DNA from: an uncultured Luteimonas sp.
GTDB lineage: Bacteria; Pseudomonadota; Gammaproteobacteria; Xanthomonadales; Xanthomonadaceae
DNA: 64,000 nucleotides
Assembly: GCA_934541015.1 (NCBI GenBank)
Contig: CAKTDC010000004.1
Span: 1-64,000 of the forward strand
Reading direction: 5' to 3'
In this document: positions 35,844 through 44,825 of the stretch, piece by piece
Position numbering within the stretch: the first letter of the stretch is position 1
Layout of the letters: each line of letters opens with the position of its first letter
Position numbers and translations under genes: made by a program
Notes under the pieces: model-generated
Told to the model about the DNA's origin: nothing
Seen by the model: only the letters and a program-made list of their open reading frames with translations
The model's database searches: none

Positions 35844-37661
35844 TCAGGCCGCGGTGATCGAGGTCCGCACGCAGTCGCGGCCGTTGGCCTTGGCCGCGTA
35901 GAGCGCCTTGTCGGCGATCTCGAAGGCGTCGTCGATGTCGTCCATCGCGTCCGGACCGATGGTGTGCACGCCGATGCTGGCCGAGATCCGGATCGGCCTG
36001 TCCTGCGACACGCAGGGCTCGGCCACCAGCGACCGGCGCACGCTCTCGGCGATGGCCACCGCCGCGCTCAGCGAGGCGTCGGGCAGGGCGACGACGAACT
36101 CCTCGCCGCCGAACCGCGCCAGCAGCGCATCGTGCGCACGCAGCACCTTGCCGATGCGCTGTGCGGTCCAGCGCAGGCAGTCGTCGCCGGTCAGGTGGCC
36201 GTGCTGGTCGTTGATCGCCTTGAAATGGTCCAGGTCCACCATCAGCAGCGACACCGGCTTGCGCGACTGGCGGCCCGCGGCGAGCATCTCCTCGAAGCGC
36301 TCGTGGAAATAGGTGCGGTTGTACAGCCCGGTCAGGCCGTCGCGGCGGCTGGAATCGCGCAGGCGCTCGTGCGCATCCTCCAGCTGCACCAGGGCATGGC
36401 GTACCTCCTGCGTGCGCTGCGCCACCTTGCGCTCGAGCTTGACGTTGGCCTCGCCCATCAGGCGCTGGTTCTCGTTGCGCAGCTGCGCGTAGCGGTGGCC
36501 CAGGGCGATCGACAGCAGCAGCATCTCCAGCGCCGATCCGATCTGCACGCCGTACTCGGTCAGGAAGTTCTTGGGCAGCACGCCGAAGGCGAGCAGGGTG
36601 AAGATGCCGGTACCGAGCAGGAACATCGACCACGCCAGCAGCAGCAGCTTCGCCGGGCCATAGCCGCGGCGCAGCGCCCCGGCAGTCGTGATGAAGATGA
36701 CCACCACGCCCAGCAGCACCGCGCGCGACGCGATCGGCGTGGAAATCCGGTACGGCAGCCAGATCGAGACGATGCCGAACACCACGAAGAAGCCGATCAT
36801 CGCCAGGGTGAGCACGTTGCCGCGCGGCCAGCGCTGCGGCAGCTCCAGGAAGGTGCGCGCGAACTGCAGCATCGCGATCAGCGCCAGGCAGATCGAGATC
36901 GGCACCATGTGGTCGGCCATCCACGGCGAGTTCGACCACAGGTACTCGAAGCCCAGGCCGTTGAGGGTGAACAGCACCAGGCCGAAGGCGGTGATGTGGC
37001 ACAGGTACCAGAAATAGCTGGCGTCGCGCAGCGAGATCCACAGCACCAGGTTGTAGAAGAACAGCGCCAGCAGGATGCCGTAGTACAGGCCGATGGCGAA
37101 CTGCGCGTCGCGCGACACTTCGGTGAACGCGGCCGGTGTGTACAGCTGCAGCGGCACCTGCATCGAACTTTCGCTCTCCACCCTCAGCAGCAGCTCCACG
37201 CGCTCGCCGGGCGGGAAGTCGAGCAGGAAGTTGGGGAAGCGGTAGCGCACGCTGCGCTGCTGGAACGGCAGGTGGTCGCCGCCGGCGTGGTGGACGATGC
37301 GGCCGTCGGCGTGGCGGACATAGAGGTCCAGGCGGTCGCTCAGGGGATATTCCTGCACCAGCAGGCGGCGGGTCTCGCCCGGATCGCGGTTGACCACGGT
37401 GGTGTGGAACCAGAATGCGCCTTCCTGGAAGCCGAAGGCGTTGCGGCCGTCCGGCAGCGGCTCGAATTCACCGCCGTCGGCGCGGCGCCAGGCGTCCTCG
37501 GGCCGGTCGGCGCCGGTGACATCGTGGCGGTAGACCAGGTGCGGCGACAGCGGCACGCCGGCGGCTCCGGGCGCGAGTTCCACGGTCTCGCGCGACAGCG
37601 CCGGCATGCCCAGGCTGATGAGCAGCAGGGCCATCCACAGCCTGGTTGAAAGTCCCCTCAT
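35844..37661 (-). CDS. 7TMR-DISM diguanylate cyclase
   Basis: 605 residues. Signal peptide/first helix, then a periplasmic 7TMR-DISMED2-type domain (about 25-185), seven transmembrane helices (about 195-395), a coiled-coil linker (QRLMGEANVKLERKVAQRTQEV) and a C-terminal GGDEF domain with an intact active site GGEEF at 518-522. Expected to sense an extracytoplasmic ligand, possibly carbohydrate-like, and make cyclic di-GMP. The ATG at 37661 begins the signal sequence. Divergent from the metallophosphatase. Confidence 0.9.
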   Translation of the reverse strand: MRGLSTRLWMALLLISLGMPALSRETVELAPGAAGVPLSPHLVYRHDVTGADRPEDAWRRADGGEFEPLPDGRNAFGFQEGAFWFHTTVVNRDPGETRRLLVQEYPLSDRLDLYVRHADGRIVHHAGGDHLPFQQRSVRYRFPNFLLDFPPGERVELLLRVESESSMQVPLQLYTPAAFTEVSRDAQFAIGLYYGILLALFFYNLVLWISLRDASYFWYLCHITAFGLVLFTLNGLGFEYLWSNSPWMADHMVPISICLALIAMLQFARTFLELPQRWPRGNVLTLAMIGFFVVFGIVSIWLPYRISTPIASRAVLLGVVVIFITTAGALRRGYGPAKLLLLAWSMFLLGTGIFTLLAFGVLPKNFLTEYGVQIGSALEMLLLSIALGHRYAQLRNENQRLMGEANVKLERKVAQRTQEVRHALVQLEDAHERLRDSSRRDGLTGLYNRTYFHERFEEMLAAGRQSRKPVSLLMVDLDHFKAINDQHGHLTGDDCLRWTAQRIGKVLRAHDALLARFGGEEFVVALPDASLSAAVAIAESVRRSLVAEPCVSQDRPIRISASIGVHTIGPDAMDDIDDAFEIADKALYAAKANGRDCVRTSITAA

Positions 37662-37748
37662 CCGTGTGCCGCCCCGATGACCGGCGGCCGGACGGCGGCC
37701 GGGAATGCCAGAGCCTAACGCAAGGGGCGGGCTGTCGCATGTGCCCGG

Positions 37749-37754
37749 CATAAT
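37749..37754 (+). promoter_or_regulatory. -10-like hexamer CATAAT
   Basis: CATAAT in GGCATAATCGGG, 25 bases before the ATG at 37780. The start itself has a strong ribosome site, GGGAGGTGGGG. Confidence 0.4.
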
Positions 37755-37779
37755 CGGGGTTTCCGTCCGGGAGGTGGGG

Positions 37780-39345
37780 ATGTCGATGGAACGGCTGCTG
37801 GCGCTGTGTCTGGTGCTTTCGGGTCTGGCCTGGGCGGCGGCGCCGGCGATGGCCCGGGACTGCGGGGGAACCGTGTTCGCCGACCTGGACGGGGACGGGC
37901 GGCGCGCCGCCGGGGAGCCGGGCATCGGCGGCGTGGCGGTGTCGGACGGTCGCCGGGTGGCGCTGACCGACGCTGCGGGGCGCTATGCCTTGCCCGGGGC
38001 CGCCTCGGCAACCGTGTTCGTGGTCAAGCCGGCGGGCTACCGGGTGCGCGTGCGTGGCGACGGACTGCCGGATTTCCATCGCGCCGGCTGCGGCGACTTC
38101 GCCCTGCTGCCGGCGGCAGCGGCGGCGGAGAGGACGCGGGTGCTGGTGTTCAGCGACCCGCAGGTCGGATCGGAGGAGGAGGTGGAGTACTACGGCCGCG
38201 ACATCGTGGAGCCGGCCTCGCGCCATCGCGGATTCGATCTCGGCCTCACCCTGGGCGATATCGTCAATGACGCGCCCGCCCTGTATCCGCTCATCAATGC
38301 GCGCACCGCGCGGCTGGGCCTGCCCTGGCTGCACGTTGCCGGCAACCACGACATCGACCTGCCGATGCCCGTCGACGCAGCCTCGCTGCGCTCGTTCAGC
38401 GCCGCGTACGGGCCGGATACCTTCGCCTGGGAAGAGGCGCACGCCAGTTTCGTCGTGCTCGACAACGTGATCGCGCTGCCGGGGGAACGCCCTGCCTACG
38501 TCGGCGGGCTGCGCGAGGACCAGTTCGCCTTCCTCGAAGCCTGGCTGCCGCACGCCGCGCGCGGGCGGCTGCTGGTGGTGGCCGCGCACGTGCCCTGGTT
38601 CGACACCGCCGAGCCCGGGCGGCCGGCCACGATGCGCGCCGCCGACCGCGAGCGGCTGTTCGCCCTGCTGCGCGATGTCCCGCAGGTGCTGCTGCTCAGC
38701 GGCCATCGCCACACCCAGCGCCAGTTCTTCCACGATGCCGCGAGCGGCTGGCACGGCGCCGGGCGGCTGCACGAATACAACGTCGGCGCCGCCAGCGGCG
38801 CGTTCTGGTCCGGGGTGGCGCGCGCGAACGGCGTGCCCGACGCGACCATGGCCGACGGCACGCCGAACGGCTACGCGACGCTGGAGGTGGGGCCGGGCGG
38901 CCGCTACGCGCTGGCCTGGCAGCCGTCGAAGCTTGACGGCGGGGACCGGTCGATGACCGCGGCCATGGCCCTGCACGCGCCGGCCGTGCTCCGGCGCGGC
39001 GCCTGGCCGGCGTGGGGCGTGTGGGCCAACGTGTTCATGGGCCACGAAGGCACCCGCGTGGAATACCGCATCGGCGACGGCGCGTGGCGGCCGATGACGA
39101 AGGTGGAGGCGGCGGATCCGCGGCTGCTGGTGGAGAACGTCCGCGACGATCTCGCCCCGGCACTGCGCGGCCGCGACCGTACCCCGGAAGCCGAGCCGTC
39201 GGCCCACCTGTGGCGCGGCACGCTGGCCACCGACCTCGCCGCAGGTGCCCACCGCGTCGAAGTCCGGACCTTCGACGACGCCGGCAGCGAACACCGTGCC
39301 TGGCTGGACTATCGCCTGGCCGAATACCCGCCCGATCCGGGGTAG
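37780..39345 (+). CDS. Secreted calcineurin-like metallophosphoesterase
   Basis: 521 residues with a Sec signal ending near APAMA. Three parts: an N-terminal SdrD-like beta domain (DCGGTVFADLDGDGRRAAGEPGIGGVAV, about 25-105), a metallophosphatase domain with the full motif set (FSDPQVG, GDIVND, GNHD, AAHVPWF, SGHRHTQ; about 120-320), and a C-terminal beta domain of the MetallophosC type. Likely a periplasmic phosphodiesterase; substrate unknown. Confidence 0.88.
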   Translation: MSMERLLALCLVLSGLAWAAAPAMARDCGGTVFADLDGDGRRAAGEPGIGGVAVSDGRRVALTDAAGRYALPGAASATVFVVKPAGYRVRVRGDGLPDFHRAGCGDFALLPAAAAAERTRVLVFSDPQVGSEEEVEYYGRDIVEPASRHRGFDLGLTLGDIVNDAPALYPLINARTARLGLPWLHVAGNHDIDLPMPVDAASLRSFSAAYGPDTFAWEEAHASFVVLDNVIALPGERPAYVGGLREDQFAFLEAWLPHAARGRLLVVAAHVPWFDTAEPGRPATMRAADRERLFALLRDVPQVLLLSGHRHTQRQFFHDAASGWHGAGRLHEYNVGAASGAFWSGVARANGVPDATMADGTPNGYATLEVGPGGRYALAWQPSKLDGGDRSMTAAMALHAPAVLRRGAWPAWGVWANVFMGHEGTRVEYRIGDGAWRPMTKVEAADPRLLVENVRDDLAPALRGRDRTPEAEPSAHLWRGTLATDLAAGAHRVEVRTFDDAGSEHRAWLDYRLAEYPPDPG

Positions 39346-39346
39346 G

Positions 39347-39519
39347 GGGCGCCGTCAGGCGCGAGCGCGGTGCGGGGATGTCCGGGAGGACCCTGCCGGA
39401 GTCGCCCAGCGTTCCGGTCGGGCCTGATGGCTCCTGCGCAGAGGCGCGGGACGGAGAGGGTCGGGCACCGGCAGGCGCAGGGGCGCCGTGAGGCGCGACC
39501 GGGGTGCGGGTGTGTCCGG
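39347..39519. repeat. Imperfect 40-bp direct repeats downstream of the metallophosphatase
   Basis: GGGGCGCCGTCAGGCGCGAG at 39347 recurs as GGGGCGCCGTGAGGCGCGAC at 39480, and the similarity continues for about 40 bp. Apart from this and the nrdD control region, I see no gene in 39346-39759. Confidence 0.6.
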
Positions 39520-39759
39520 CGCTGGCGGGAATCCCGGCCGCGCTTGACTGCCGGAGGCGGCGACGAGCCGCTGCGACGGACGCCACGCTGGACTTGAAAT
39601 GCCGGGATCTGGGGCGTGGCTGGCTGGCGAGTGCTGGCTGGCTGCGCGCGGGCAGTCTACGGATCCGGCGGCGGCGCTGGCGGAAGGAGAACGATTCGCA
39701 CCTGCGCGCTTCCGGAAGCCCGGTGAACGGGGCGGATCCGCTGCCCACGTGCGTCCCAC

Positions 39760-39773
39760 TTGATCTGGATCAA
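39760..39773 (+). promoter_or_regulatory. Perfect FNR/Anr box upstream of nrdD
   Basis: TTGAT-CTGG-ATCAA, a full match to the FNR consensus. If it activates from the usual -41.5 position, transcription would start near 39808 and a weak -10, CAGCAT (39796-39801), falls in the right place. The FNR-like regulator at 23384-24124 is the obvious candidate. Confidence 0.85.
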
Positions 39774-39819
39774 TCAACATCTAGTTGTCGGGTGCCAGCA
39801 TCCACACAACATGTAGTGT
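39772..39819 (+). promoter_or_regulatory. Tandem NrdR-like boxes upstream of nrdD
   Basis: ACACAACATGTAGTGT (39804-39819) matches 14 of 16 positions of the NrdR consensus acaCwAtATaTwGtgt. A weaker copy, AATCAACATCTAGTTG (39772-39787, 10 of 16), lies 32 bp upstream, about three helical turns, the usual spacing for paired NrdR sites. The weak box overlaps the end of the FNR box and the strong one covers the expected start of transcription. Confidence 0.7.
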
Positions 39820-39839
39820 CCCTGGGGAGGGAAGGGGAG

Positions 39840-41669
39840 ATGGGAGCCAAAGCCACCGACGCGCCGTTCGGGCGCGCCATGGTCGATCCGGTCAGCTCGG
39901 TCGAGGAGTACCTGACGCGGGCCGACTGGCGGGTCAACGCCAATGCCAACCAGGGCTATTCGCTGGGCGGGCTGATCCTGAACGTGGCCGGCAAGGTCAC
40001 CGCCAACTACTGGCTGGAGCGGATCTATCCGCCGGAGATCGGCCGCGCCCACCGCGAGGCCGACCTGCACATCCACGACCTGGACATGCTCTCGGGCTAC
40101 TGCGCGGGCTGGTCGCTGCGCACCCTGCTGCACGAAGGCTTCAACGGCGTGCCCAACAAGGTCGAGGCGGGGCCGCCGCGGCACCTGTCCTCGGCGGTCG
40201 GGCAGATCGTCAATTTCCTGGGCACGCTGCAGAACGAATGGGCCGGCGCCCAGGCTTTCTCCTCGTTCGACACCTACATGGCGCCGTTCGTGCGCAAGGA
40301 CGTGCTGTCCTACGACGACGTGCGCCAGTGCATCCAGGAGCTGATCTTCAACCTCAACGTGCCCTCGCGCTGGGGCACGCAGACGCCGTTCACCAACCTC
40401 ACCTTCGACTGGGTCTGCCCGGCCGACCTGCGCGCCCAGGTGCCGGTCATCGGCGGCGAGGAGATGCCGTTCACCTACGGCGAGCTGCAGGCCGAGATGG
40501 ACATGATCAACCGCGCCTACATCGAGGTGATGAGCGCCGGCGATGCGCGCGGACGCGTGTTCACCTTCCCGATCCCGACCTACAACATCACCGCCGATTT
40601 CCCGTGGGAGTCGGAGAACGCGCAGCGCCTGTTCGACATGACCGCCAAGTACGGCCTGCCGTACTTCCAGAACTTCATCAATTCCGAGCTGGACCCGGGA
40701 ATGATCCGCTCGATGTGCTGCCGCCTGCAGCTGGACCTGCGCGAGCTGCTCAAGCGCGGCAACGGCCTGTTCGGCAGCGCCGAGCAGACCGGCAGCCTCG
40801 GCGTGGTGACCATCAACTGCGCGCGCCTGGGCTACCTGTACCGCGGCGACGAGGCGGCGCTGTTCGCGCGCCTGGACGAGCTGCTGGAGCTGGGCCGGCG
40901 CAGCCTGGAGATCAAGCGCGAAACCATCCAGCAGCTGATCGACGACGGCCTCTACCCGTACACCAAACGCTACCTGGGCACGCTGCGCAACCACTTCTCG
41001 ACCCTGGGGGTGAACGGGATCAACGAGATGGTCCGCAATTTCACCGGCGATGCCCACGACCTCACCAGCGACCGCGGCCACGCCTTCGCGCTGCGCCTGC
41101 TCGACCACGTGCGCGAGCGGATGGTCGGGTTCCAGGAGCAGACCGGCCACCTCTACAACCTGGAGGCGACGCCGGCCGAGGGCACCACCTACCGGTTCGC
41201 CAAGGAGGACCGCCGGCGCTGGCCCGACATCCTCCAGGCCGGCACCGAGGCGCAGCCGTACTACACCAATTCCTCGCAGTTGCCGGTGGGCTTCACCGAC
41301 GATCCGTTCGAGGCGCTGGAGCGGCAGGAGGCGCTGCAGTCGCGCTACACCGGCGGCACCGTGCTGCACCTGTACATGGGCGAGCGGCTGTCCAGCGGCG
41401 GCGCCTGCCGCGAGCTGGTGCGGCGCGCGCTGACCCGGTTCCGTCTGCCCTACATCACGATCACGCCGACTTTCTCGATCTGCCCCACCCACGGCTACCT
41501 CGCCGGCGAGCACGCGTTCTGCCCGCGCTGCGACGAGGAGCGGCTGGCGGCGAAACGGCGCGCGGCGAACGCCGCCCAGGGTCCGGCCGGCATACCGCCG
41601 GGCGGACCCGTTCCCGGCCGTCCCGATTCCCGGGCCGGCCTTGTCCAACCAGAAGGAGTCCTGCAATGA
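39840..41669 (+). CDS. nrdD: Anaerobic (class III) ribonucleotide reductase, core subunit lacking the glycyl-radical domain
   Basis: 609 residues. Barrel motifs include NANANQGYSLGGL, ADLHIHDLDMLSGYC, PSRWGTQTPFTN, the RSMCCRLQLDL loop with Cys293/294 (a candidate for the finger-loop thiyl Cys), SLGVVTINCARLGYL and LGVNGINEMVRNF. A zinc-site region follows (ICPTHGYLAGEHAFCPRC). No N-terminal ATP-cone is present, and the protein ends in a Pro/Gly-rich linker instead of the RVxGYL glycyl-radical motif. That motif is in the next open frame, whose start overlaps this stop (ATGA). ATG at 39840 has a GGGAGGGAAGGGGAG ribosome site; upstream in-frame sequence crosses the regulatory boxes. Confidence 0.9.
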   Translation: MGAKATDAPFGRAMVDPVSSVEEYLTRADWRVNANANQGYSLGGLILNVAGKVTANYWLERIYPPEIGRAHREADLHIHDLDMLSGYCAGWSLRTLLHEGFNGVPNKVEAGPPRHLSSAVGQIVNFLGTLQNEWAGAQAFSSFDTYMAPFVRKDVLSYDDVRQCIQELIFNLNVPSRWGTQTPFTNLTFDWVCPADLRAQVPVIGGEEMPFTYGELQAEMDMINRAYIEVMSAGDARGRVFTFPIPTYNITADFPWESENAQRLFDMTAKYGLPYFQNFINSELDPGMIRSMCCRLQLDLRELLKRGNGLFGSAEQTGSLGVVTINCARLGYLYRGDEAALFARLDELLELGRRSLEIKRETIQQLIDDGLYPYTKRYLGTLRNHFSTLGVNGINEMVRNFTGDAHDLTSDRGHAFALRLLDHVRERMVGFQEQTGHLYNLEATPAEGTTYRFAKEDRRRWPDILQAGTEAQPYYTNSSQLPVGFTDDPFEALERQEALQSRYTGGTVLHLYMGERLSSGGACRELVRRALTRFRLPYITITPTFSICPTHGYLAGEHAFCPRCDEERLAAKRRAANAAQGPAGIPPGGPVPGRPDSRAGLVQPEGVLQ

Positions 41670-41854
41670 ACCACAACACGACCGCCGTTCCCAGCCTGCG
41701 CGACGACGAACGCCAGCGCTGCGAGGTCTGGACCCGGGTGATGGGCTACCACCGCCCGGTGTCGAGCTTCAACATCGGCAAGCGCGGCGAGCACGCCGAG
41801 CGCCGCTTCTTCGCCGAGCCGTCTCCGGCGCCGGCGCAAGCACGCGCCGCATGA
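41666..41854 (+). CDS. Stand-alone glycyl-radical domain of class III ribonucleotide reductase
   Basis: 62 residues. CEVWTRVMGYHRPVSSFNIG aligns with the C-terminal glycyl-radical segment of NrdD (RVCGYL-type), making Gly27 the probable radical site. It has its own ribosome site (AAGGAG, 8 bases upstream) and ATG, in the -1 frame relative to nrdD, overlapping nrdD and nrdG by 4 bases each. Presumably it docks into the NrdD core and is activated by NrdG, much as the small GrcA/YfiD protein replaces the glycyl domain of pyruvate formate-lyase. Splitting by sequencing error is unlikely given the signals at the junction. Confidence 0.85.
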   Translation: MNHNTTAVPSLRDDERQRCEVWTRVMGYHRPVSSFNIGKRGEHAERRFFAEPSPAPAQARAA

Positions 41855-42516
41855 TCCGGGTCGGCGGCATGACGCCGCTGACCAGCATCGATCTTCCCGG
41901 CCGGCTGGCGGCGGTACTGTTCCTGCAGGGCTGTCCCTGGCGCTGCGGCTACTGCCACAACCCGGAGCTGCTGCCGGCGCGGGCGGAGCAGGGGATCGCC
42001 TGGGAGCGGGTCGAGGCCTTCCTGCGCCGTCGCCTCGGCCTGCTCGACGGCGTGGTGTTCTCCGGCGGTGAGCCGACCCTGCAGGCGACGCTGCCCGAAG
42101 CCATCGCCCATGTGAAGGCGATGGGCTACCAGATCGGCCTGCACAGCGGCGGCATGTATCCGGCGCGCCTGCGCCGGATCCTGCCGCTGCTCGACTGGAT
42201 CGGCCTGGACATCAAGGCCGGTGCGGAAGACTACGACGGCATCACCGGGCGCCGCGGCAGCGCCCGCCCGGTGGGAGAATCGCTGGACGCGGTGCTCGCC
42301 AGCGGCGTGGCCTACGAGTGCCGCACCACCTGGCACAGCGGGCTGTACCCGGTGCAGGCGCTGTACCGCCTGGCCGAACGGCTGTCGGCGCGCGGCGTGC
42401 GCCACTGGGCACTGCAGGAATGCCGGCAGGAGGGCGAGCCGCGCCTGGACGCGGCCGCGCTGGACATGGACCGCCTGGGCGCCGGCTTCAGCAGCTTCCA
42501 ACTGCGCCGGGCGTGA
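41851..42516 (+). CDS. nrdG: Anaerobic ribonucleotide reductase activating protein
   Basis: 221-residue radical-SAM enzyme. The cluster motif CPWRCGYC uses Cys28, Cys32 and Cys35; [11 protein letters not shown] is the SAM-binding GGE motif. Generates the glycyl radical on the partner, here presumably Gly27 of the small protein. Longer than E. coli NrdG and of the Pseudomonas-type. Start overlaps the small gene's stop (ATGA); its 3' end overlaps convergent mtnC by 29 bases. Confidence 0.92.
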   Translation: MIRVGGMTPLTSIDLPGRLAAVLFLQGCPWRCGYCHNPELLPARAEQGIAWERVEAFLRRRLGLLDGVVFSGGEPTLQATLPEAIAHVKAMGYQIGLHSGGMYPARLRRILPLLDWIGLDIKAGAEDYDGITGRRGSARPVGESLDAVLASGVAYECRTTWHSGLYPVQALYRLAERLSARGVRHWALQECRQEGEPRLDAAALDMDRLGAGFSSFQLRRA

Positions 42517-43213
42517 CCGCCGCGGCGTCGATCCCGTCGAAGCCGGTCACGCGCCGGTGGCCGTTGCAGTCCGCATCCCCGCGCGGCCGGGGATAATCCT
42601 CGATGCGGTCGACCAGCGCGGTGCGCAGGCCGGCTTCGCGCGCGGCATCCAGTTCAGCGACCACGTCGGAGAGGAACAGCACGTCCGCGGGTGCGACGCC
42701 GAGCGCTTCGACGATGGCGGCATAGCTCGCGGCCTCGCGCTTGCCGCCCACCGCGGTGTCGAACCAGCCCGAGAACAGCCCGGTCAGGTCGCCGGCATCG
42801 GTGTGCGCGAACAGCAGCTTCTGCGCCGGCACCGAGCCGGACGAGTACACCGCCAGGGTATGCCCCTGCGCGTGCCAGCGGCGCAGCGCCTCGACCGCGT
42901 CGGGATAGACCGGCGCGGTGAAGTCGGCGTCGCGGTAGCCGGCCTCCCAGACCAGGCCCTGCAGCGCCTTGAGCGCGGTGTGCTTGCGGTCCTGGTCGAT
43001 CCAGCCCTGCAGGGTCTCGACGATCATCGCGTCCTGGCACAGGCCGCCGTTCTCCAGCGCCACCTGGTCCAGCCAGCGGCGGACTTCCGGATCGCCGGCG
43101 TGCGCGCGCACGAAGCGCGGCAGCTCGCGGCGCGCGTAGGGGAAGAGCACGTCCTTGACGAAGGAGATCGACGAGGTCGTGCCTTCGATGTCGGTGAGGA
43201 TGACCGTCGGCAT
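42488..43213 (-). CDS. mtnC: Enolase-phosphatase E1 (MtnC)
   Basis: 241-residue HAD enzyme of methionine salvage; makes acireductone from diketo-methylthiopentyl phosphate. [20 protein letters not shown] contains the nucleophile Asp and the MtnC-specific Gly-Thr-Thr; [13 protein letters not shown] and [16 protein letters not shown] are motifs II and IV. Six bases after mtnD. Its C-terminal 9 codons overlap the nrdG end on the other strand. Confidence 0.95.
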   Translation of the reverse strand: MPTVILTDIEGTTSSISFVKDVLFPYARRELPRFVRAHAGDPEVRRWLDQVALENGGLCQDAMIVETLQGWIDQDRKHTALKALQGLVWEAGYRDADFTAPVYPDAVEALRRWHAQGHTLAVYSSGSVPAQKLLFAHTDAGDLTGLFSGWFDTAVGGKREAASYAAIVEALGVAPADVLFLSDVVAELDAAREAGLRTALVDRIEDYPRPRGDADCNGHRRVTGFDGIDAAAVTPGAVGSC

Positions 43214-43219
43214 GGGCGG

Positions 43220-43774
43220 CTACGCCGGGGGGTTCTCGTAGCGCGGAAAGCGCTGGGCGATGTCGGTGCCGGTGAAGTGGCCGATCCAGCCGTCGGGCTG
43301 CTGGAAGAAGCGGATCGCGACGAAGCGCGGCTCCGGACCCATGTCGAACCAGTGGGTGGTGCCGTCGGGGACCGCGATCAGGTCGTCCTTGACGCATTCG
43401 ATCTCGTAGACCCTGTCGTCCACGTGCAGGGTGAACAGCCCCGAGCCGTCGACGAAGAAGCGCACCTCGTCTTCCTTGTGGAAGTGCTCGTCGAGGAACT
43501 TGCCGCGCATCTCGTCCTTCTTCGGATTGTCCGGCGCGATGCTGATCACGTCGACCGTGGTGAAGCCGCGTTCGGCGGAGATCCGGTCGATATCCCCTTT
43601 GTAGGCGGCCAGGACCTCTTCCGGCGTCGCCCCGGCGGACACCGGCTGGCTGGCCTGCCAGCGCTCGAAGTGCACGCCGATCCTGGCCAGCTCGCGGGCG
43701 ATCTCGTCGCCGTCGTGGCTGGTGAAAACGGGCGTGTCGGGGGCGTCGTCGGCGAAGATGCGCAGTCGGCTCAT
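43220..43774 (-). CDS. mtnD: Acireductone dioxygenase
   Basis: 184-residue cupin. Metal ligands His97, His99 and Glu103 in [14 protein letters not shown] and a later His in TTHWFDMG. With Fe it returns the methionine precursor, with Ni it makes an off-pathway product. Directly upstream of mtnC on the same strand. Confidence 0.95.
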   Translation of the reverse strand: MSRLRIFADDAPDTPVFTSHDGDEIARELARIGVHFERWQASQPVSAGATPEEVLAAYKGDIDRISAERGFTTVDVISIAPDNPKKDEMRGKFLDEHFHKEDEVRFFVDGSGLFTLHVDDRVYEIECVKDDLIAVPDGTTHWFDMGPEPRFVAIRFFQQPDGWIGHFTGTDIAQRFPRYENPPA

Positions 43775-44001
43775 GGCGGCGGCTCGTGGGGCGGTGGTGA
43801 AACGGTCAGCCTAGCAGCTGCGCGCGGCGCGGGCGTAACGGCAGCCGAACGCCTGTGTTCCGTGGATGCAACGCGGTGCGCCGGAGAATACCCCGGGCAA
43901 CCGGCTCCGTCTCCGTCGTCCCGCGCGGCGGGAGCCGTGGTCGCCGGTTCGACGGGCTGACGCCCATGGCTTCCGCTTGTACGGGCAGGGTTGCCTGGGG
44001 G

Positions 44002-44152
44002 CCTCGGAACCGCTCGTCATTCCCGCGAAGGCGGGAATCCAGGGACGTTGACCCGTTGAAAATCAGAGTGCATGGATGACCAGTGCTCCGCGCTGTTGGG
44101 AAGCGCCTCCCGCCTTCGCGGGAATGACGAGCGAAAGCGTGCTGGTCAGAGG
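44002..44152. mobile_element. MITE-like element with dRS3-like core, between mtnD and mtnB
   Basis: About 151 bp. Outer ends CCTCGGAAC and GGTCAGAGG are a degenerate form of the CCTCTGAAC ends seen at 22078. Inside: ATTCCCGCGAAGGCGGGAAT (44019-44038), CGTTGACCCGTTGAAAATCAG and the inverted arm CCGCCTTCGCGGGAATGACG. It separates mtnB from mtnDC by 380 bp; the remaining 43775-44001 shows no gene or clear signal. Confidence 0.75.
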
Positions 44153-44155
44153 ATC

Positions 44156-44800
44156 CTAGTGGCCCGCGGTCAGCCGGCGGATGTCGAGCTCGCAGCCGAG
44201 CAGGAACTCGAACGCCTCCAGGTGGCGGCGGGCCTCGGCCATGTCGCGGCCCCAGGCGTACAGGCCGTGGCCGTCGATCAGATAGCCCCACATCGGGCCG
44301 GCGTCGAGCAGCGCGTCCACTTGCGCGGCGAGCGTGGGCATCTGCTGGCTGTTGGGCAGCACCGGCACGTCGATCGCGGTCTCGTGGGTCTCGTTGCCGC
44401 GGAAGGCCTTGAGCAGTTCGTAGCCGGCCAGGCGCACGTGACCGGCGCCGGCGAACAGGCGCGAGGCCACGGTCTGGTTGTGCGAGTGCGTGTGCAGGAT
44501 GCAGCCCACGTCCGGGAAGCGCCGGTACAGCCGGGTGTGCAGCAGGGTCTCGGCCGACGGCCGGTGGTCGCTGCCGACGGCGTTGCCGTCGAAATCCACC
44601 ACCATGATGTCGGCTTCCTTCAGCCGGCCCTTGTCGCGGCCGGACACCGTGATCGCCGCATGCTGCCCGTCGAGCCGCTGCGAGAAGTTGCTGCTGGTCG
44701 CCGGGGTCCAGCCGCGCGCCGACAGCTCGCGGACGTTGACGATGAGCTCGCCGGCCAGGTCGCACAGGCGGTGGGGGTCGTAGGGGAGCGGGCGGTCCAT
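44156..44800 (-). CDS. mtnB: Methylthioribulose-1-phosphate dehydratase
   Basis: 214-residue class II aldolase/adducin family Zn enzyme of methionine salvage. [49 protein letters not shown] with the HxH metal site, and [12 protein letters not shown]. Precedes mtnD and mtnC but an intergenic repeat separates them. mtnA is not in the window. Confidence 0.95.
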   Translation of the reverse strand: MDRPLPYDPHRLCDLAGELIVNVRELSARGWTPATSSNFSQRLDGQHAAITVSGRDKGRLKEADIMVVDFDGNAVGSDHRPSAETLLHTRLYRRFPDVGCILHTHSHNQTVASRLFAGAGHVRLAGYELLKAFRGNETHETAIDVPVLPNSQQMPTLAAQVDALLDAGPMWGYLIDGHGLYAWGRDMAEARRHLEAFEFLLGCELDIRRLTAGH

Positions 44801-44806
44801 GGGCGC

Positions 44807-44812
44807 AGTGTA
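44807..44812 (-). promoter_or_regulatory. -10-like hexamer TACACT, leaderless context (mtnB)
   Basis: TACACT on the minus strand ends six bases before the mtnB ATG, the same spacing as at 1017 and before hisR. Confidence 0.45.
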
Positions 44813-44825
44813 ATGGAACCCCGCG

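Noticed and set aside
39840..41854. nrdD broken by a sequencing frameshift
   Set aside because: The second frame has its own ribosome site, ATG and exact ATGA overlap, and the first ends in a linker after a complete zinc region; a genuine split fits better, though it should be verified.
43802..44000. Possible small gene or repeat between mtnD and the MITE
   Set aside because: Open frames here are short, lack ribosome sites and show no family features; no match to the other repeats was convincing.
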